Part shown: one piece after another, positions 1-6,464 of the stretch
Position numbering within the stretch: position 1 is the first letter of the stretch
Layout: each line of letters begins with the position of its first letter
NCBI GenBank assembly: GCA_002471015.1
Contig: DKPB01000048.1
Location: forward strand, 1 to 9,534
DNA: 9,534 nucleotides
From: Stenotrophomonas sp. UBA7346
GTDB lineage: Bacteria; Pseudomonadota; Gammaproteobacteria; Xanthomonadales; Xanthomonadaceae
Reading direction: 5' to 3'
Program-made: the position numbers and the translations under genes
Notes under the pieces: generated by a model
What the model saw: only the letters and a program-made list of their open reading frames with translations
Told to the model about the DNA's origin: nothing
Database searches by the model: none

Positions 1-9
1 CCCTCTTCC

Positions 10-47
10 GCCCCTTCGGGGCACCTTCCCCCGCTTGCGGGAGAAGG
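10..47. repeat. Two adjacent hairpins upstream of apbE (intergenic palindromic repeat)
   Basis: Two palindromes sit back to back. The first has arms GCCCC (10-14) and GGGGC (18-22). The second has 11-nt arms at 24-34 and 37-47 with one mismatch. That mismatch would be a G-U wobble in minus-strand RNA, so the second hairpin folds better on that strand. The C/T-rich arms around a short GC-rich core resemble the hairpins at 3489-3569. I read it as an intergenic palindromic repeat, possibly also the 3' structure of a gene left of the window. There is no T-run, so a classical intrinsic terminator is not supported. Confidence 0.5.
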
Positions 48-72
48 GACAACGCCTAGCCGATCATTTTCG

Positions 73-1047
73 ATGTCCTCCAACTCCGACATCGCCGCCC
101 TCGGCGGCCACACCATGGGCACCAGCTGGAGCGTCAAGCTGGTCGCTGCGCGCAGCCGTGACCTGCACCCGCTGCATGTAGGCATCCAGGCCGAACTCGA
201 CCGCGTGGTCGCGCAGATGAGCACCTGGGAATCGGATTCGGACATCAGTTGCTACAACCGCGCCGCGGCCAACAGCTGGCAGGCACTGCCCGATGATTTC
301 TGGAACGTACTGAGCACCGCGCGCGCCATCGCCGAGTGCAGCGCTGGCGCCTTTGATCCCAGCATTGGGCCCTTGGTCGCCCTGTGGGGCTTTGGTGCCG
401 ATGCCGGTGCACGGACGGTGCCCGATCCGGCGCGCCTGACCGAGGTCGCCGCACGCTGCGGCTGGCACAAGCTGCAGCTCGACCCGCAGACCCAAAGCGC
501 GCTGCAACCCGGCGGCCTGCAACTGGACCTGTCAGCCATCGCCAAAGGCTATGGCGTGGACGTGGTCAGCCGCTGGTTGCGCCGCAACGGCATCGATGCT
601 GCCTTGGTCGAAGTCGGCGGCGAACTGCACGGTTATGGTTTGAAGCCTGACGGCCAACCCTGGCGGGTGCTGGTTGAGTCCGCTCCGGAAGAGGACGCCG
701 GCGCCGAGTACCCACCGCGCGTGCTGGCGCTCGATGATCTGGCGGTTGCCACATCCGGCGACCGCTGGCATCAGTTCCAGCACGATGGCGTGTCCTACAG
801 CCACACCCTGGACCCACGCAGCCACGCCCCGGTCAGCCGCGCAGCCGCGGCGGTCACGGTCATTGCCCGCGATGCGATGCATGCCGATGCCTGGGCCACC
901 GCGCTTACCGTGATGGGTGCCGAAGAAGGCCTGGCCTTTGCCAATGACCACGACTTGGCTGCACGCTTCATCACCCGTGGCAGCAATGGCCTTGTCGAAA
1001 CCATGACGCCCGCCTTCCAGCGTCACCTGGACGCCAGCACGCAATGA
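73..1047 (+). CDS. apbE: FAD:protein FMN transferase (ApbE family)
   Basis: The 324-residue product should move FMN from FAD onto a Thr or Ser of a target flavoprotein, using Mg2+. ApbE landmarks appear in order: the N-terminal GGHTMGTSWSVKL at about 11-23, DLSAIAKGYGVD at 152-163, VGGEL at 181-185, TSGDRW at 227-232, HTLDP at 244-248 and the metal-site region DAMHADAWATAL at 267-278. Length is normal for the family. Many Gram-negative ApbE proteins are exported lipoproteins, but no signal peptide is visible here, so a cytoplasmic enzyme is likely. The ATG at 73 is chosen because the family alignment begins about ten residues later and the next ATG (115) would cut into that motif. No clear Shine-Dalgarno precedes it. 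The frame stays open to the left edge but without a start codon there, and that part reads as translated hairpin repeat. The gene overlaps the diflavin reductase by 4 bp, so the two are probably co-translated. No FMNylation target is encoded in the window. Confidence 0.93.
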   Translation: MSSNSDIAALGGHTMGTSWSVKLVAARSRDLHPLHVGIQAELDRVVAQMSTWESDSDISCYNRAAANSWQALPDDFWNVLSTARAIAECSAGAFDPSIGPLVALWGFGADAGARTVPDPARLTEVAARCGWHKLQLDPQTQSALQPGGLQLDLSAIAKGYGVDVVSRWLRRNGIDAALVEVGGELHGYGLKPDGQPWRVLVESAPEEDAGAEYPPRVLALDDLAVATSGDRWHQFQHDGVSYSHTLDPRSHAPVSRAAAAVTVIARDAMHADAWATALTVMGAEEGLAFANDHDLAARFITRGSNGLVETMTPAFQRHLDASTQ

Positions 1048-2654
1048 ACCCCAATCGTTCCACCCGCGCCCTGCTCGGCAATCTCGCTGTTGGCCTCGGC
1101 CTGCTGCTGATCGCGCTATTGCTGCTGAGCCTGCATCTGGGCGAACGCTGGTGGCCGGCTGCGCCATTGGCATCGCAGTGGTGGATGGCGCTGGCAGCAC
1201 TGGTGGTCTATGCCGCAGCCTGCTTCGCGCTGTGGTGGTGTACCCGCCAACGCGATGACGACAACGGCGACAGCAATGAACCGCCGATCCTGGTGGCGTG
1301 GTCCAGCCAGACCGGCTTTGCCCAACAATTGGCACAGCGCACCGCCGCGCATCTGCGCGCTGCCGGGCACAAGACCCGCCTGCGCGCCATCGACCAGGTT
1401 GATGCTGCGCTGCTCTCCAGCATTCGCCAGGCCCTGTTTGTCGCCGCCACCACCGGTGAAGGGGATCCGCCGGATCATGCGCTCGCTTTCCTGAGCCGGG
1501 TGATGCCAACGCCGTTGCAGCTTCCACAGCTGCAGTACGCGGTGTTGGCACTGGGCGACAAGATCTACGAGCACTACTGCGCGTTCGGCCATCAACTCGA
1601 CGAGTGGCTGCGCACACACGGCGCGCAACCGCTGTTCGATACGGTGGAAGTGGACAATGCCGATGCCGACGCACTGCGCCATTGGCAGCAACTGCTGGGC
1701 CAACTTGGCGGGGAAGCCAGCCATGCCAGCGATTGGAGCGCACCGGCCTATCAACCCTGGCTGCTGCGCCAACGTGAAGTACTCAACCCCGGCAGCATCG
1801 GCGGCAAGGTTTTCCACCTGCAACTGCAGCCCACCACGGGCACCCTGCCGGCCTGGCAGGCCGGCGACATCGCCGAGATCGGCCCACGCCAATCCGCCGA
1901 TGCGGTGATGCAGTGGCTGCAGGCAAACCGGTTCGATGCCGCAACCGTGCTGGCCGATGGCCGCACGCTGGCGGACGCCCTCGCCCGCTCCTATCTGCCG
2001 GATGGCGCCGACAATCACGATGCCAATACGTTGGCAGCCAGCCTCAAACCCCTGCCCCATCGCGAATACTCGATTGCGTCAATGCCTGGCGAAGGCAGCC
2101 TGCAACTGGTGCTGCGCCGGCAATTGCGCCCGGATGGCACACCCGGCCTGGCCAGCGGCTGGCTCTGCGACTACACGCAGATCGGCGACAGCATTGATCT
2201 GCGCCTACGCAGCAACAGCAATTTCCACCCACCGGCCAACGACACCCCGCTGATCCTGATCGGCAACGGCACCGGCATCGCTGGCCTGCGCGCCCACCTG
2301 CGCGCACGTATCGATGCAGGGGCACACCGCAACTGGCTGCTGTTCGGCGAACGCAATGCCGCCCACGACTTCCATTTCGGTGCCGAGCTGCAGCGATGGC
2401 AGCGCGAAGGCGGCATCGAGCGACTCGACACTGTTTTCAGCCGCGATGACGGCCAGTTCCACTATGTGCAGGACGCACTGGCCGCACACAGCGATGTGCT
2501 GCGGCAGTGGCTGGACGACGGCGCCACCCTCCTGGTCTGCGGCAGCCTGCAAGGCATGGCCCCGGCAGTGGACAAGGTCATCATCGATGCGATTGGTGCC
2601 GATGCGCACCAAGCGTTGCGTATCACAGGGCGTTATCGCCGCGACGTGTACTGA
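1044..2654 (+). CDS. Membrane-anchored diflavin reductase (flavodoxin + FAD/NADPH domains, sulfite reductase flavoprotein-like)
   Basis: This 536-residue protein should pass electrons from NADPH through FAD to FMN. Two hydrophobic segments (about 10-31 and 44-65) are followed by an acidic linker. A flavodoxin domain starts near residue 82, with the FMN phosphate loop SSQTGF at 87-92, TTGEGDPP at 136-143 and LGDKIYEHYC at 170-179. The FAD/NADPH part shows RxYS at 340-343, a pyridine-nucleotide loop GNGTGIAG at 407-414, LLFGERN at about 432-438 and a terminal YRRDVY like that of CysJ-type reductases, with an aromatic last residue. It is not plain CysJ, because CysJ is soluble and lies beside cysI. 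The organisation resembles the flavoprotein part of PepSY-associated ferric-reductase-like proteins, but no PepSY domain is present. The ATG overlaps the apbE stop (ATGA). The electron acceptor is unknown; iron reduction or delivery to a membrane partner encoded upstream is an inference. Confidence 0.88.
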   Translation: MNPNRSTRALLGNLAVGLGLLLIALLLLSLHLGERWWPAAPLASQWWMALAALVVYAAACFALWWCTRQRDDDNGDSNEPPILVAWSSQTGFAQQLAQRTAAHLRAAGHKTRLRAIDQVDAALLSSIRQALFVAATTGEGDPPDHALAFLSRVMPTPLQLPQLQYAVLALGDKIYEHYCAFGHQLDEWLRTHGAQPLFDTVEVDNADADALRHWQQLLGQLGGEASHASDWSAPAYQPWLLRQREVLNPGSIGGKVFHLQLQPTTGTLPAWQAGDIAEIGPRQSADAVMQWLQANRFDAATVLADGRTLADALARSYLPDGADNHDANTLAASLKPLPHREYSIASMPGEGSLQLVLRRQLRPDGTPGLASGWLCDYTQIGDSIDLRLRSNSNFHPPANDTPLILIGNGTGIAGLRAHLRARIDAGAHRNWLLFGERNAAHDFHFGAELQRWQREGGIERLDTVFSRDDGQFHYVQDALAAHSDVLRQWLDDGATLLVCGSLQGMAPAVDKVIIDAIGADAHQALRITGRYRRDVY

Positions 2655-2673
2655 TCGCAACAACGCTTCACCT

Positions 2674-2696
2674 GTAGTGCCGAGCCATGCTCGGCA
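2674..2696 (+). repeat. GTAG palindrome (SMAG-type REP), copy 1
   Basis: A GTAG head is followed by a perfect 7-bp stem, TGCCGAG (2678-2684) and CTCGGCA (2690-2696), with a 5-nt loop. It begins 19 bases after the reductase stop. A GTAG terminus next to a short imperfect palindrome matches the SMAG REPs described in Stenotrophomonas maltophilia. It probably forms a 3' hairpin in the apbE-reductase mRNA. Confidence 0.85.
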
Positions 2697-2720
2697 AGGG
2701 CCTTACAAGCAATCCCAAAC

Positions 2721-2743
2721 GTAGTGCTGAGCCATGCTCGGCA
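2721..2743 (+). repeat. GTAG palindrome (SMAG-type REP), copy 2
   Basis: Same orientation and sequence as copy 1, with one change (C to T) in the left arm. That change still allows a U-G pair in plus-strand RNA. It pairs with the inverted copy 3 to make a larger cruciform-capable unit. Confidence 0.85.
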
Positions 2744-2765
2744 GAAGCTTTTCCGGTAATGCCAA

Positions 2766-2788
2766 TGCCGAGCATGGCTCGGCACTAC
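2766..2788 (-). repeat. GTAG palindrome (SMAG-type REP), copy 3, inverted
   Basis: This is the reverse complement of copy 1, ending in CTAC at 2785-2788, two bases from the hutD stop codon (2791-2793). Copies 2 and 3 form an inverted pair of 23-bp units separated by 22 bp, a typical dimeric REP arrangement. Lying between convergent genes, the pair could act as a two-way 3'-end structure. Confidence 0.85.
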
Positions 2789-2790
2789 AT

Positions 2791-3381
2791 TTACGCCGCT
2801 GGCGTCAGCCGTATCGCCAGCAACTCGCCGCCGCCGCTGAGCGTGTAGCGTTGCCGCTCGCCAGCCCCCAGCCACGCGGTATCACCGGCCGACAGCGCCG
2901 GCAGCACGCCACCCTCGAACTCGGCCTGCCCAGCCAATAGATGGATCGCCCATGCAGCCTGCGGCTCGGTGAAGAACAGCATGTTGCCGACCAAGGGCCG
3001 ATGCAGCAGCTCGGCTTGCAGCGCCTCACGTCGCCACATCAGGTTGAAGTCCTGGGTCACGCCATCGATCAGCTCGCCCACCAGCTCCGCCTCACCAGCG
3101 AAGCGCAGGCGCTGATACGGCGGCAGCAAGGTCTCGCAGCGACCATCTGCAAAGCGCAGGCGCAGGCCTTCGCCCTGCAGCAACACCAGCTCACGTTCTA
3201 CACCGGGGAAGGCAGAGAAGGCCGCATCCTGTTCGATCTCGGCGATGGACAGGCGCAGCTGCCAATCGCCCTGCTCCGGCAGACGCAGGATTTCGCGGGT
3301 CCAGCCCAGACCATTGCGCCAGCGCTCGCGCTGGTAGAGGGCCGAGGGAATGACGCGGGAAGGGGAGTTCAAGGTGTGCAT
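2791..3381 (-). CDS. hutD: HutD/Ves family protein
   Basis: The 196-residue protein has the HutD/Ves cupin-like signature: RWRNGLGWTREI at about 20-31, LRLSIAEIEQDAAFSAFPGV at 42-61 and DFNLMWRR at 111-118. Length is normal for the family. HutD accompanies histidine-utilisation genes in Pseudomonas, where it is proposed to limit hut induction, and E. coli Ves is a stress-linked relative. Its biochemical activity is not firmly known. No hut gene is in this window, so a histidine role cannot be inferred from context. The ATG at 3381 is the only reasonable start, although no good Shine-Dalgarno is visible. The gene is convergent with the diflavin reductase, and a GTAG palindrome (3421) lies just upstream of it. 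The family call is firm; the symbol is less so. Confidence 0.85.
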   Translation of the reverse strand: MHTLNSPSRVIPSALYQRERWRNGLGWTREILRLPEQGDWQLRLSIAEIEQDAAFSAFPGVERELVLLQGEGLRLRFADGRCETLLPPYQRLRFAGEAELVGELIDGVTQDFNLMWRREALQAELLHRPLVGNMLFFTEPQAAWAIHLLAGQAEFEGGVLPALSAGDTAWLGAGERQRYTLSGGGELLAIRLTPAA

Positions 3382-3420
3382 CGGGCAATGATGCCATCAG
3401 TGGCTTTTGATCGGGCTCTC

Positions 3421-3448
3421 GTAGGAGCGGCGTAAGCCGCCAAGCCAC
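3421..3448 (+). repeat. GTAG palindrome (SMAG-type REP), second sequence family
   Basis: A GTAG head continues as GAGCGGCGTAAGCCGC. The stem is GCGGC (3427-3431) and GCCGC (3436-3440) with a GTAA loop. It is related to the element at 7181 and differs in stem sequence from the copies at 2674-2788. It lies about 40 bases upstream of the hutD start, in a same-strand gap rather than a convergent one. Confidence 0.8.
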
Positions 3449-3477
3449 AGATCCAACAGCAAAGAGCTAAAAGCCAA

Positions 3478-3571
3478 CCCCTCCCCAGCCCTCCCCTTTG
3501 CTGCGCAAAAGGGAGGGGGCTTGGAGCAACCCCTCCCTATCCCTCACCTTTGCCACGCAAAAGGGAGGGGG
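3478..3571 (-). repeat. Tandem pair of long hairpins downstream of the oligomer hydrolase
   Basis: Two similar units of about 43 bp (3478-3519 and 3529-3571) each start with ACCCCTCCC and end with GCAAAAGGGAGGGGG. Unit 1 has 13-nt arms at 3489-3501 and 3505-3517 with a 3-nt loop. Unit 2 has arms at 3541-3553 and 3557-3569. In minus-strand RNA the single mismatch of unit 1 becomes a G-U pair, so the hairpins fold better in the oligomer hydrolase transcript, which ends at 3581. They are probably 3'-end stabilising or terminating structures, or a mobile intergenic repeat duplicated in tandem. No T-run follows either stem. Confidence 0.65.
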
Positions 3572-3580
3572 TAGAAGCTT

Positions 3581-5413
3581 TTACTTCGGCATCGCCAGGT
3601 TCTCCGCCGTCAGCGGCTTGCCCGCACGCGGCGTGGTTGCGATCACCGCATCAGCCGGCAAGGCCGTGCCGTTGTCCAGGCGTGCCTGCACCCGGTCCAG
3701 CGCTTCATACACATACGACAACAGCGGCAGGTAGCGCGAACCATAGTCCGGCAGGCCTAGGAAACCATCGAAGTGCTGCACGTTCTGCACCTTCCAATAG
3801 CTCACCTCGCGCCCGGCAGCCTTGGCCGCCGCTGCATACGGCGCGCTGCTGAAAGCCGGCGGAATCAGGCCGTCATCAGCGCCGTGCACCACCATCACCG
3901 GCAGGCCCTTGCGCGGCAAACCGGCATGGGTGGCCTGGATGCCGGCCTGCACACGCTTGGCATCTTCCCCTTGCCCGTCCCACAGACCCCGCAGGCACTT
4001 CAGGCCGGCATAGGTCAGGTCCGGCAAGGCGACCTTGCTGTCGAGCAGGCCAACGCCGGCGCCCGGCGGAATGCCGCTGCCATCGGAGATCCACGCCGCA
4101 CGTTCGACTGCGGTCGCGGCGCGCGGCGAGAAGTCCGGGTTCTGTGCGGCAAAGTTGAAACCGCAAGGATGCTCGCCCACGCCATAACGGCCGTAGGCCG
4201 AGGCATAGGTTGCGGCAATCGCGCGCCACAGATCGAAGCCGGTGGACAAGGCACCCGCACGCAGTGATGCATCGGTCCAGCCCTTGCTCAGCATCAGGTC
4301 GTAAGCCGCCTGGGCCTGCGCTGCCGGGGTCGCGCCGCTGATCACGCCTTCGGCAGCCAAGGTGGCGCAGCGCACGGCCGCACCGGCCTGCAACGCGGCC
4401 GTCATCGGCGGCTGTGGCAGGTTGCCCATGTGCAGCTGCGCACACGGCATCAACAGCGCCGCCTCGGTGGTGTAGTCGTACAACGCACGTGCGCCGGGGC
4501 CGCTGGAATAGATGCTGGGCTCGCCCGCCACCACCGCATCCAGCCAATCGCCTTCCAGCTCGGCCGCACGCAGCACCGCGCCGCCACCATTGGAAATGCC
4601 AACGGCGATGATGCGGGTATTGTCGAAAGTGAACGGTGCCGCCTGCGGATAGGCCTGCTCCAGCGCCAGCAGCGCGAATTCGGCGGCCTGTTTCACGTGC
4701 CGGCCCCAATCGGCCTCCGGGTTGTCCTTGGAATGCGCGTGCTTGAACGCAACACCCGCGGCATTGACCGGTGCATCTGGCACAAAGGCCAGATCATCGA
4801 CGTCGCCCAGGGCACCGACGGTGCCATTGGCGCGCACGCCCATCTGCGCGTCCAGATCGTAGTAATCGCTGCCCGCGCCCTTGTCGGTATAGACCACCGC
4901 ACAGCCCTTGGGCAGGCCCCAGGCCGCGGCGACCGAGACCGCGCCATAGATGCCGCGCGAGCCCGATGCCGGGGCCACCAGCACGCAGCGCTTGACGGTA
5001 TCGAAGTTGTCCGGCACCTGCGCCAGCACGCGGTGCGGTTGCTTGGCACCGGGCAGACGCGCGAACGCCGAGTACTCGCGGCCGGGCACGCTCTGCAGAC
5101 TGCCGAACAGCTCGCCATAACCGCCACCCGGTGCCAGATCCGCAATGCCGCGCCAGCTGCCCCACATCGCCCGGCGGCGCAGTTCGTCCACGGTCGGTGC
5201 AGTGGCGTCGGCAAATGCCGGGGGCGCCATGCTGCGCAGGCCGGCCAGGCCCAGCCCGGCGGTGAGCAGGTCATCGCTGCCGCGATGCTCGCTGCGGAGT
5301 TCGTTGCTGAACATGGAAGGCTCCACGGACTTGGAAGCTGGGCCGCTGGCACAGGAGGCCAGGCTCAGTCCGACGAAAAGGCCGCAGGCGGCGCGCAGTA
5401 GGGATTGGCTCAT
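3581..5413 (-). CDS. 3-hydroxybutyrate oligomer hydrolase, predicted lipoprotein
   Basis: The 610-residue protein matches the D-(-)-3-hydroxybutyrate oligomer hydrolase family, which cleaves short 3HB oligomers from polyhydroxybutyrate breakdown to the monomer. The N-terminus is a lipoprotein signal: basic start, hydrophobic stretch at 10-18 and lipobox LASC with Cys21. Ala at +2 suggests outer-membrane sorting. The mature part is an alpha/beta-hydrolase: nucleophile elbow G272-I-S274-N-G276, candidate acid Asp513 or Asp514 in HGADDG, and His547 in NVQHFDG. APASGSRGIYG at about 148-158 probably forms the oxyanion region. The start at 5413 is set by the signal peptide. The gene is divergent from 3-hydroxybutyrate dehydrogenase, whose substrate is this enzyme's product, which strongly supports the call. 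The export signal implies use of oligomers from outside the cytoplasm. No PHB synthase or phasin is in the window. Confidence 0.9.
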   Translation of the reverse strand: MSQSLLRAACGLFVGLSLASCASGPASKSVEPSMFSNELRSEHRGSDDLLTAGLGLAGLRSMAPPAFADATAPTVDELRRRAMWGSWRGIADLAPGGGYGELFGSLQSVPGREYSAFARLPGAKQPHRVLAQVPDNFDTVKRCVLVAPASGSRGIYGAVSVAAAWGLPKGCAVVYTDKGAGSDYYDLDAQMGVRANGTVGALGDVDDLAFVPDAPVNAAGVAFKHAHSKDNPEADWGRHVKQAAEFALLALEQAYPQAAPFTFDNTRIIAVGISNGGGAVLRAAELEGDWLDAVVAGEPSIYSSGPGARALYDYTTEAALLMPCAQLHMGNLPQPPMTAALQAGAAVRCATLAAEGVISGATPAAQAQAAYDLMLSKGWTDASLRAGALSTGFDLWRAIAATYASAYGRYGVGEHPCGFNFAAQNPDFSPRAATAVERAAWISDGSGIPPGAGVGLLDSKVALPDLTYAGLKCLRGLWDGQGEDAKRVQAGIQATHAGLPRKGLPVMVVHGADDGLIPPAFSSAPYAAAAKAAGREVSYWKVQNVQHFDGFLGLPDYGSRYLPLLSYVYEALDRVQARLDNGTALPADAVIATTPRAGKPLTAENLAMPK

Positions 5414-5450
5414 GCACGCACCCTAGCAGAGCACCGGCACCGCTCTCATC

Positions 5451-5462
5451 GTACTTAAGTAC
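5451..5462. promoter_or_regulatory. Perfect 12-bp palindrome GTACTTAAGTAC, candidate operator of the divergent 3HB genes
   Basis: This exact 12-bp palindrome lies in the 114-bp gap between the divergent oligomer hydrolase (starts 5413) and dehydrogenase (starts 5528). It is AT-richer than its surroundings and is placed where a regulator could control both genes. No convincing sigma-70 promoter could be assigned by eye on either strand. The operator role is inferred from position and symmetry only. Confidence 0.45.
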
Positions 5463-5527
5463 CACACGTTTTTAGCGTTGCGGCTGCTACGTTTGCCAGC
5501 CTCCCCCCATCACATCCGGAGTCCCCC

Positions 5528-6325
5528 ATGGACCGCTTCCTGCAAGGCCGCACCGCCCTGGTGACCGGCAGTACCTCGGGCATCGGCCTGGCCATCGCCC
5601 AGGCACTGGCCAGCGCCGGCGCGCGGGTGGCAATCAATGGCCTGGGCACGCCCGAGCAGATCGAGGCCGCGCTCAAGAGCGTGGCCGAGGCCGGCGTCGA
5701 CACCCGCCACTTCGATGCCGACCTGCGCAAGCCCGACCAGATCGCGCACATGCTCGAGGCCGTGCAGGCCTGGGGCAACATCGACATCCTGGTGAACTGC
5801 GCCGGTATCCAGCACGCCGCGCCCTTGGCCGAGCAGCCGCCGCAGAAGTGGGATGACATCATCGCCATCAATCTCAGCGCCGCCTTCCACACCATGCAGC
5901 ACGCCCTGCCCGGCATGGCCGAGCGTGGCTATGGCCGGGTGGTCAACATCGCCTCGGTGCACGGCCTGGTGGCGTCCAAGAACAAGGCGCCGTACGTGGC
6001 CAGCAAGTTCGGCATCGTCGGCCTGAGCAAGGTCGCAGCACTGGAATATGCCGCCGCCGGCAGCCGCGACAGCGGCGGCGTCACCGTCAACTGCGTCTGC
6101 CCTGGCTGGGTGGAAACGCCGTTGATCGAGCCGCAGATCCAGGCCCATCGCAATGGCGGCAGCCGCGACGACGGCGTGCGCGCCCTGCTGGAGGAAAAGC
6201 AGCCCAGCCTGCGCATGTCGCTGCCCGAGGACATCGGCGCGATGGTGGTATGGCTGTGCCGCCGCGAGTCGCACAACCTCACCGGTGCGGCGATGCCGAT
6301 GGACGGTGGTTGGACCGCGCAGTAA
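5528..6325 (+). CDS. bdhA: D-3-hydroxybutyrate dehydrogenase (SDR family)
   Basis: This 265-residue short-chain dehydrogenase should oxidise D-3-hydroxybutyrate to acetoacetate with NAD+. It has the nucleotide loop TGSTSGIG at 13-20, NCAG at 90-93, Asn115, and the catalytic Ser143, Tyr156 and Lys160. Residues typical of 3HB dehydrogenases rather than generic SDRs are present: Gln95, His145 and Lys153 around the substrate carboxylate, CPGWVETPL at 191-199, Gln203 and a C-terminal Trp262. A short insertion (AAAGSRDSGG, about 175-184) makes it slightly longer than usual. The start is supported by GGAG at 5518-5521, six bases before the ATG. It is divergent from the oligomer hydrolase, and the two enzymes act in sequence. 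The response regulator that follows is separated by 139 bp, so it need not be in the same transcript. Confidence 0.93.
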   Translation: MDRFLQGRTALVTGSTSGIGLAIAQALASAGARVAINGLGTPEQIEAALKSVAEAGVDTRHFDADLRKPDQIAHMLEAVQAWGNIDILVNCAGIQHAAPLAEQPPQKWDDIIAINLSAAFHTMQHALPGMAERGYGRVVNIASVHGLVASKNKAPYVASKFGIVGLSKVAALEYAAAGSRDSGGVTVNCVCPGWVETPLIEPQIQAHRNGGSRDDGVRALLEEKQPSLRMSLPEDIGAMVVWLCRRESHNLTGAAMPMDGGWTAQ

Positions 6326-6349
6326 GGCAGCAACGAGTGTTGAGAAAAC

Positions 6350-6438
6350 AGGAACCAGTAAAAGACAAGCAGATGCGCTACCTGGCGTACCTGTGCTTTC
6401 CAGTTCTTCTCTGGTTCCTCGTTCTTATCCGCTGGTTC
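6350..6438. promoter_or_regulatory. Spaced CTGGTTC repeats upstream of the response regulator (candidate regulator sites)
   Basis: AGGAACCAG (6350-6358) is the exact reverse complement of CTGGTTCCT (6411-6419). A second CTGGTTC lies at 6432-6438, 21 bp (two helical turns) after the first, in direct orientation. The tract is less GC-rich than the coding DNA on either side and is the likely leader or promoter of the regulator. NarL-type regulators often bind helically phased half-sites, so autoregulation is conceivable. The same bases overlap a possible 29-codon ORF. Confidence 0.3.
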
Positions 6439-6462
6439 ATGGCTTTCCGCACAGGAGATTGA
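6373..6462 (+). CDS. Possible 29-residue hydrophobic leader peptide
   Basis: An ATG at 6373 opens 29 codons ending at TGA 6460-6462. The product would be a small hydrophobic peptide with a central run of Leu, Phe, Val and Trp (FPVLLWFLVLIRWF, about residues 8-21), like a single membrane span. Its stop lies two bases before the preferred TTG start of the response regulator, which would suit translational coupling. Against it, no Shine-Dalgarno precedes the ATG, the length is short, and the bases also hold spaced repeats that could be DNA sites. I recognise no family. Treat as a candidate only. Confidence 0.2.
   Translation: MRYLAYLCFPVLLWFLVLIRWFMAFRTGD
6453..6457 (+). promoter_or_regulatory. 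Ribosome binding site AGGAG that decides a TTG start
   Basis: AGGAG lies seven bases before the TTG at 6465, which is in frame with the response regulator. The in-frame ATG at 6522 has no such site upstream. This favours TTG initiation and adds 19 residues to the protein. Confidence 0.6.
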
Positions 6463-6464
6463 TT

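Noticed and set aside
1..72. N-terminal extension of ApbE to the window edge, possibly with a signal peptide
   Set aside because: The frame is open, but its translation is repeat-derived (Pro, Ser and Gly rich) with no hydrophobic segment or start codon. Extension by a start further left cannot be excluded from this window.
532..1743. 403-codon open frame on the minus strand across apbE and the reductase
   Set aside because: It spans the junction of two well-supported plus-strand genes, has low-complexity Arg/Ala/Gly content and shows no recognisable motif.
2941..3435. 164-codon plus-strand frame opposite hutD
   Set aside because: It is a shadow of the conserved HutD-family frame and contains no motif of its own.
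3478..3571. CRISPR-like direct repeats
   Set aside because: There are only two units, each internally palindromic with divergent left arms, no spacer pattern and no cas genes nearby.
4430..5401. 323-codon open frame on the plus strand opposite the oligomer hydrolase
   Set aside because: It is a high-GC antisense shadow. Its translation is rich in Arg, Ala, Gly and Gln with no domain motif, while the minus strand has a complete enzyme with signal peptide and catalytic residues.
6153..6464. Upstream extension of the response regulator frame into the dehydrogenase gene
   Set aside because: The extension overlaps the dehydrogenase 3' end in another frame and has no receiver-domain homology. The AGGAG-TTG start at 6465 explains the gene better.
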